Shown here: positions 63,200-64,000 of the stretch, piece after piece | How positions within the stretch are numbered: position 1 is the stretch's first letter | Layout of the letters: every line of letters starts with the position of its first letter | Assembly: GCF_000499845.2 (NCBI RefSeq) | Contig: NC_023757.2 | Span: 39,105,162-39,169,161 of the forward strand | Source of the DNA: Phaseolus vulgaris | Taxonomy: Eukaryota; Streptophyta; Magnoliopsida; Fabales; Fabaceae | Length of the DNA: 64,000 bases | Direction of reading: 5' to 3' | Program-made: the position numbers and the translations under genes | The notes under the pieces: model-generated | The model's input: the letters and a program-made list of their open reading frames with translations, nothing else | Database searches by the model: none | What the model was told of the DNA's origin: nothing

Positions 63200-64000
63200 A
63201 ACTGCAGCATTTAAGGAGCCTGAGTCAGTCTCCGTAAGCTTTGGCACTATTATGTGGGGTTTGTTAAAACTTAAAAGGCCATGCACACACACTTATTACA
63301 TATATATTCATAATCATAAATAATCCACTCCATTCTCCATTCTCCATTCTCATCATCATCATATATAGCTGGAACAATAACCTTTATTATTGTTTATCAA
63401 TTTCGTTTCTCAAGTCAATATCTAAATTTGGAAACTTAGGTCACTTGTAAATCATCTACCAACTTTCATCTTCTTCTCGAGTATGGACTACACCTATCGT
63501 TTCTTTTAATTTAACTATACCAATTTCTCACAAAAAATTAAGAAAATTAATTAGGATTGTTAATGCAAAATTATTAATAACCTTTCTTTCAAGAGTTTTT
63601 TAACTACTTATATTTTTAATTCATCATTAATTAAATAGTTTTGTTGGAGATCAAGTGGCACAATAGGCTCAACAAACACTCGTTAAGACAGGCTTTTAAA
63701 TGATTCTGATACCATATACGAAGTAAATTTTAAATATAACTCAATCTCATAAAACCAGTTCATGGGGTGAGGTTTGCACCTACTTATATAGAATGAAATA
63801 CTCCAATCTTTAGTCGATGTGAGATCTCCAACAAATTTAATTGTATTCTTTATAGTATTTGCTTGTAGATTTACTAATTGATAGTTGATATTAAACAATG
63901 AAAACCAGTATGTTCTATTATTTTTATGGATTTTTATTTTTATTTTATTCACTCTAATTTTTCATTTAATATGAAATATATTTTTAAATAAAAAGGTGAA
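63200..64000. other. Intergenic DNA at the window end with a dispersed-repeat arm
   Basis: One well-preserved arm of the legume dispersed unit lies at about 63655-63835: GCACAATAGGCTCAACAAAC, TTCTGATACCATATACGAAG, AACTCAATCTCATAAAACCA, GGTGAGGTTTGCACCTACTT and TAGTCGATGTGAGATCTCCA. No gene was seen after it. Confidence 0.55.

Noticed and set aside
1..64000. tRNA, rRNA, riboswitch, phage or bacterial systems
   Set aside because: None was seen by eye. The tRNA-like match at 49474-49487 is the retrotransposon primer-binding site, not a tRNA gene.

Overview
This window is nuclear DNA of a flowering plant, most likely a legume of the bean/cowpea/soybean tribe. That placement is an inference from gene content, plant intron borders, the very A+T-rich intergenic DNA and the style of its repeats; no species marker was found. 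There are six protein-coding genes or intact-looking gene copies, and all lie on the minus strand.

Layout. (1) 1-10.6 kb: no host gene. It holds a solo LTR at 820-1858 with a matching 5-bp target duplication, an eroded piece of a second LTR family (about 2.4-3.3 kb), a decayed LINE RNase H segment (4.48-4.83 kb), a small CACTA-ended fold-back element (about 5 kb) and long AT-rich DNA. (2) 10.65-19.91 kb: a complete NAA35/MAK10 gene (NatC N-terminal acetyltransferase auxiliary subunit). All 16 coding exons could be placed with GT..AG borders and matching phases, giving 718 residues. (3) 23.9-57.5 kb: a tandem cluster of GT47 exostosin-family glycosyltransferase genes. Four copies are intact (about 467, 502, 469 and 468 aa), each with four coding exons and the same intron phases. 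One copy is a pseudogene and one is a displaced, inverted pseudogene fragment. (4) 60.75-63.05 kb: an adiponectin-receptor-like heptahelical membrane protein gene of the HHP4/5 type (366 aa, four exons).

The most informative structure is at 45.5-52.1 kb, where insertions are nested four deep. A dead GT47 gene was hit by a LINE (17-bp target duplication). That LINE was hit by a Ty1-copia element (PBS, PPT and two LTRs recognisable), and the copia pol gene was hit by a 782-bp CACTA element with a perfect 3-bp duplication. The order of events can be read directly. Between the GT47 copies lie a 1.6-kb truncated LINE with a 17-bp duplication (29.98-31.57 kb), a 2.17-kb solo LTR with an ATAAA duplication (37.31-39.48 kb), more fold-back CACTA-type elements, and a recurrent repeat family seen at several places.

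How the genes relate: NAA35, the GT47 cluster and HHP4 have no evident shared pathway; they are ordinary neighbours. The GT47 copies clearly arose by local head-to-tail duplication. I found no CRISPR array, rRNA, tRNA, operon or anything that looks like a new multi-gene system. The novelty here is in genome structure (nested transposons, pseudogene duplication after inactivation, hairpin-rich short elements) rather than in a new pathway.
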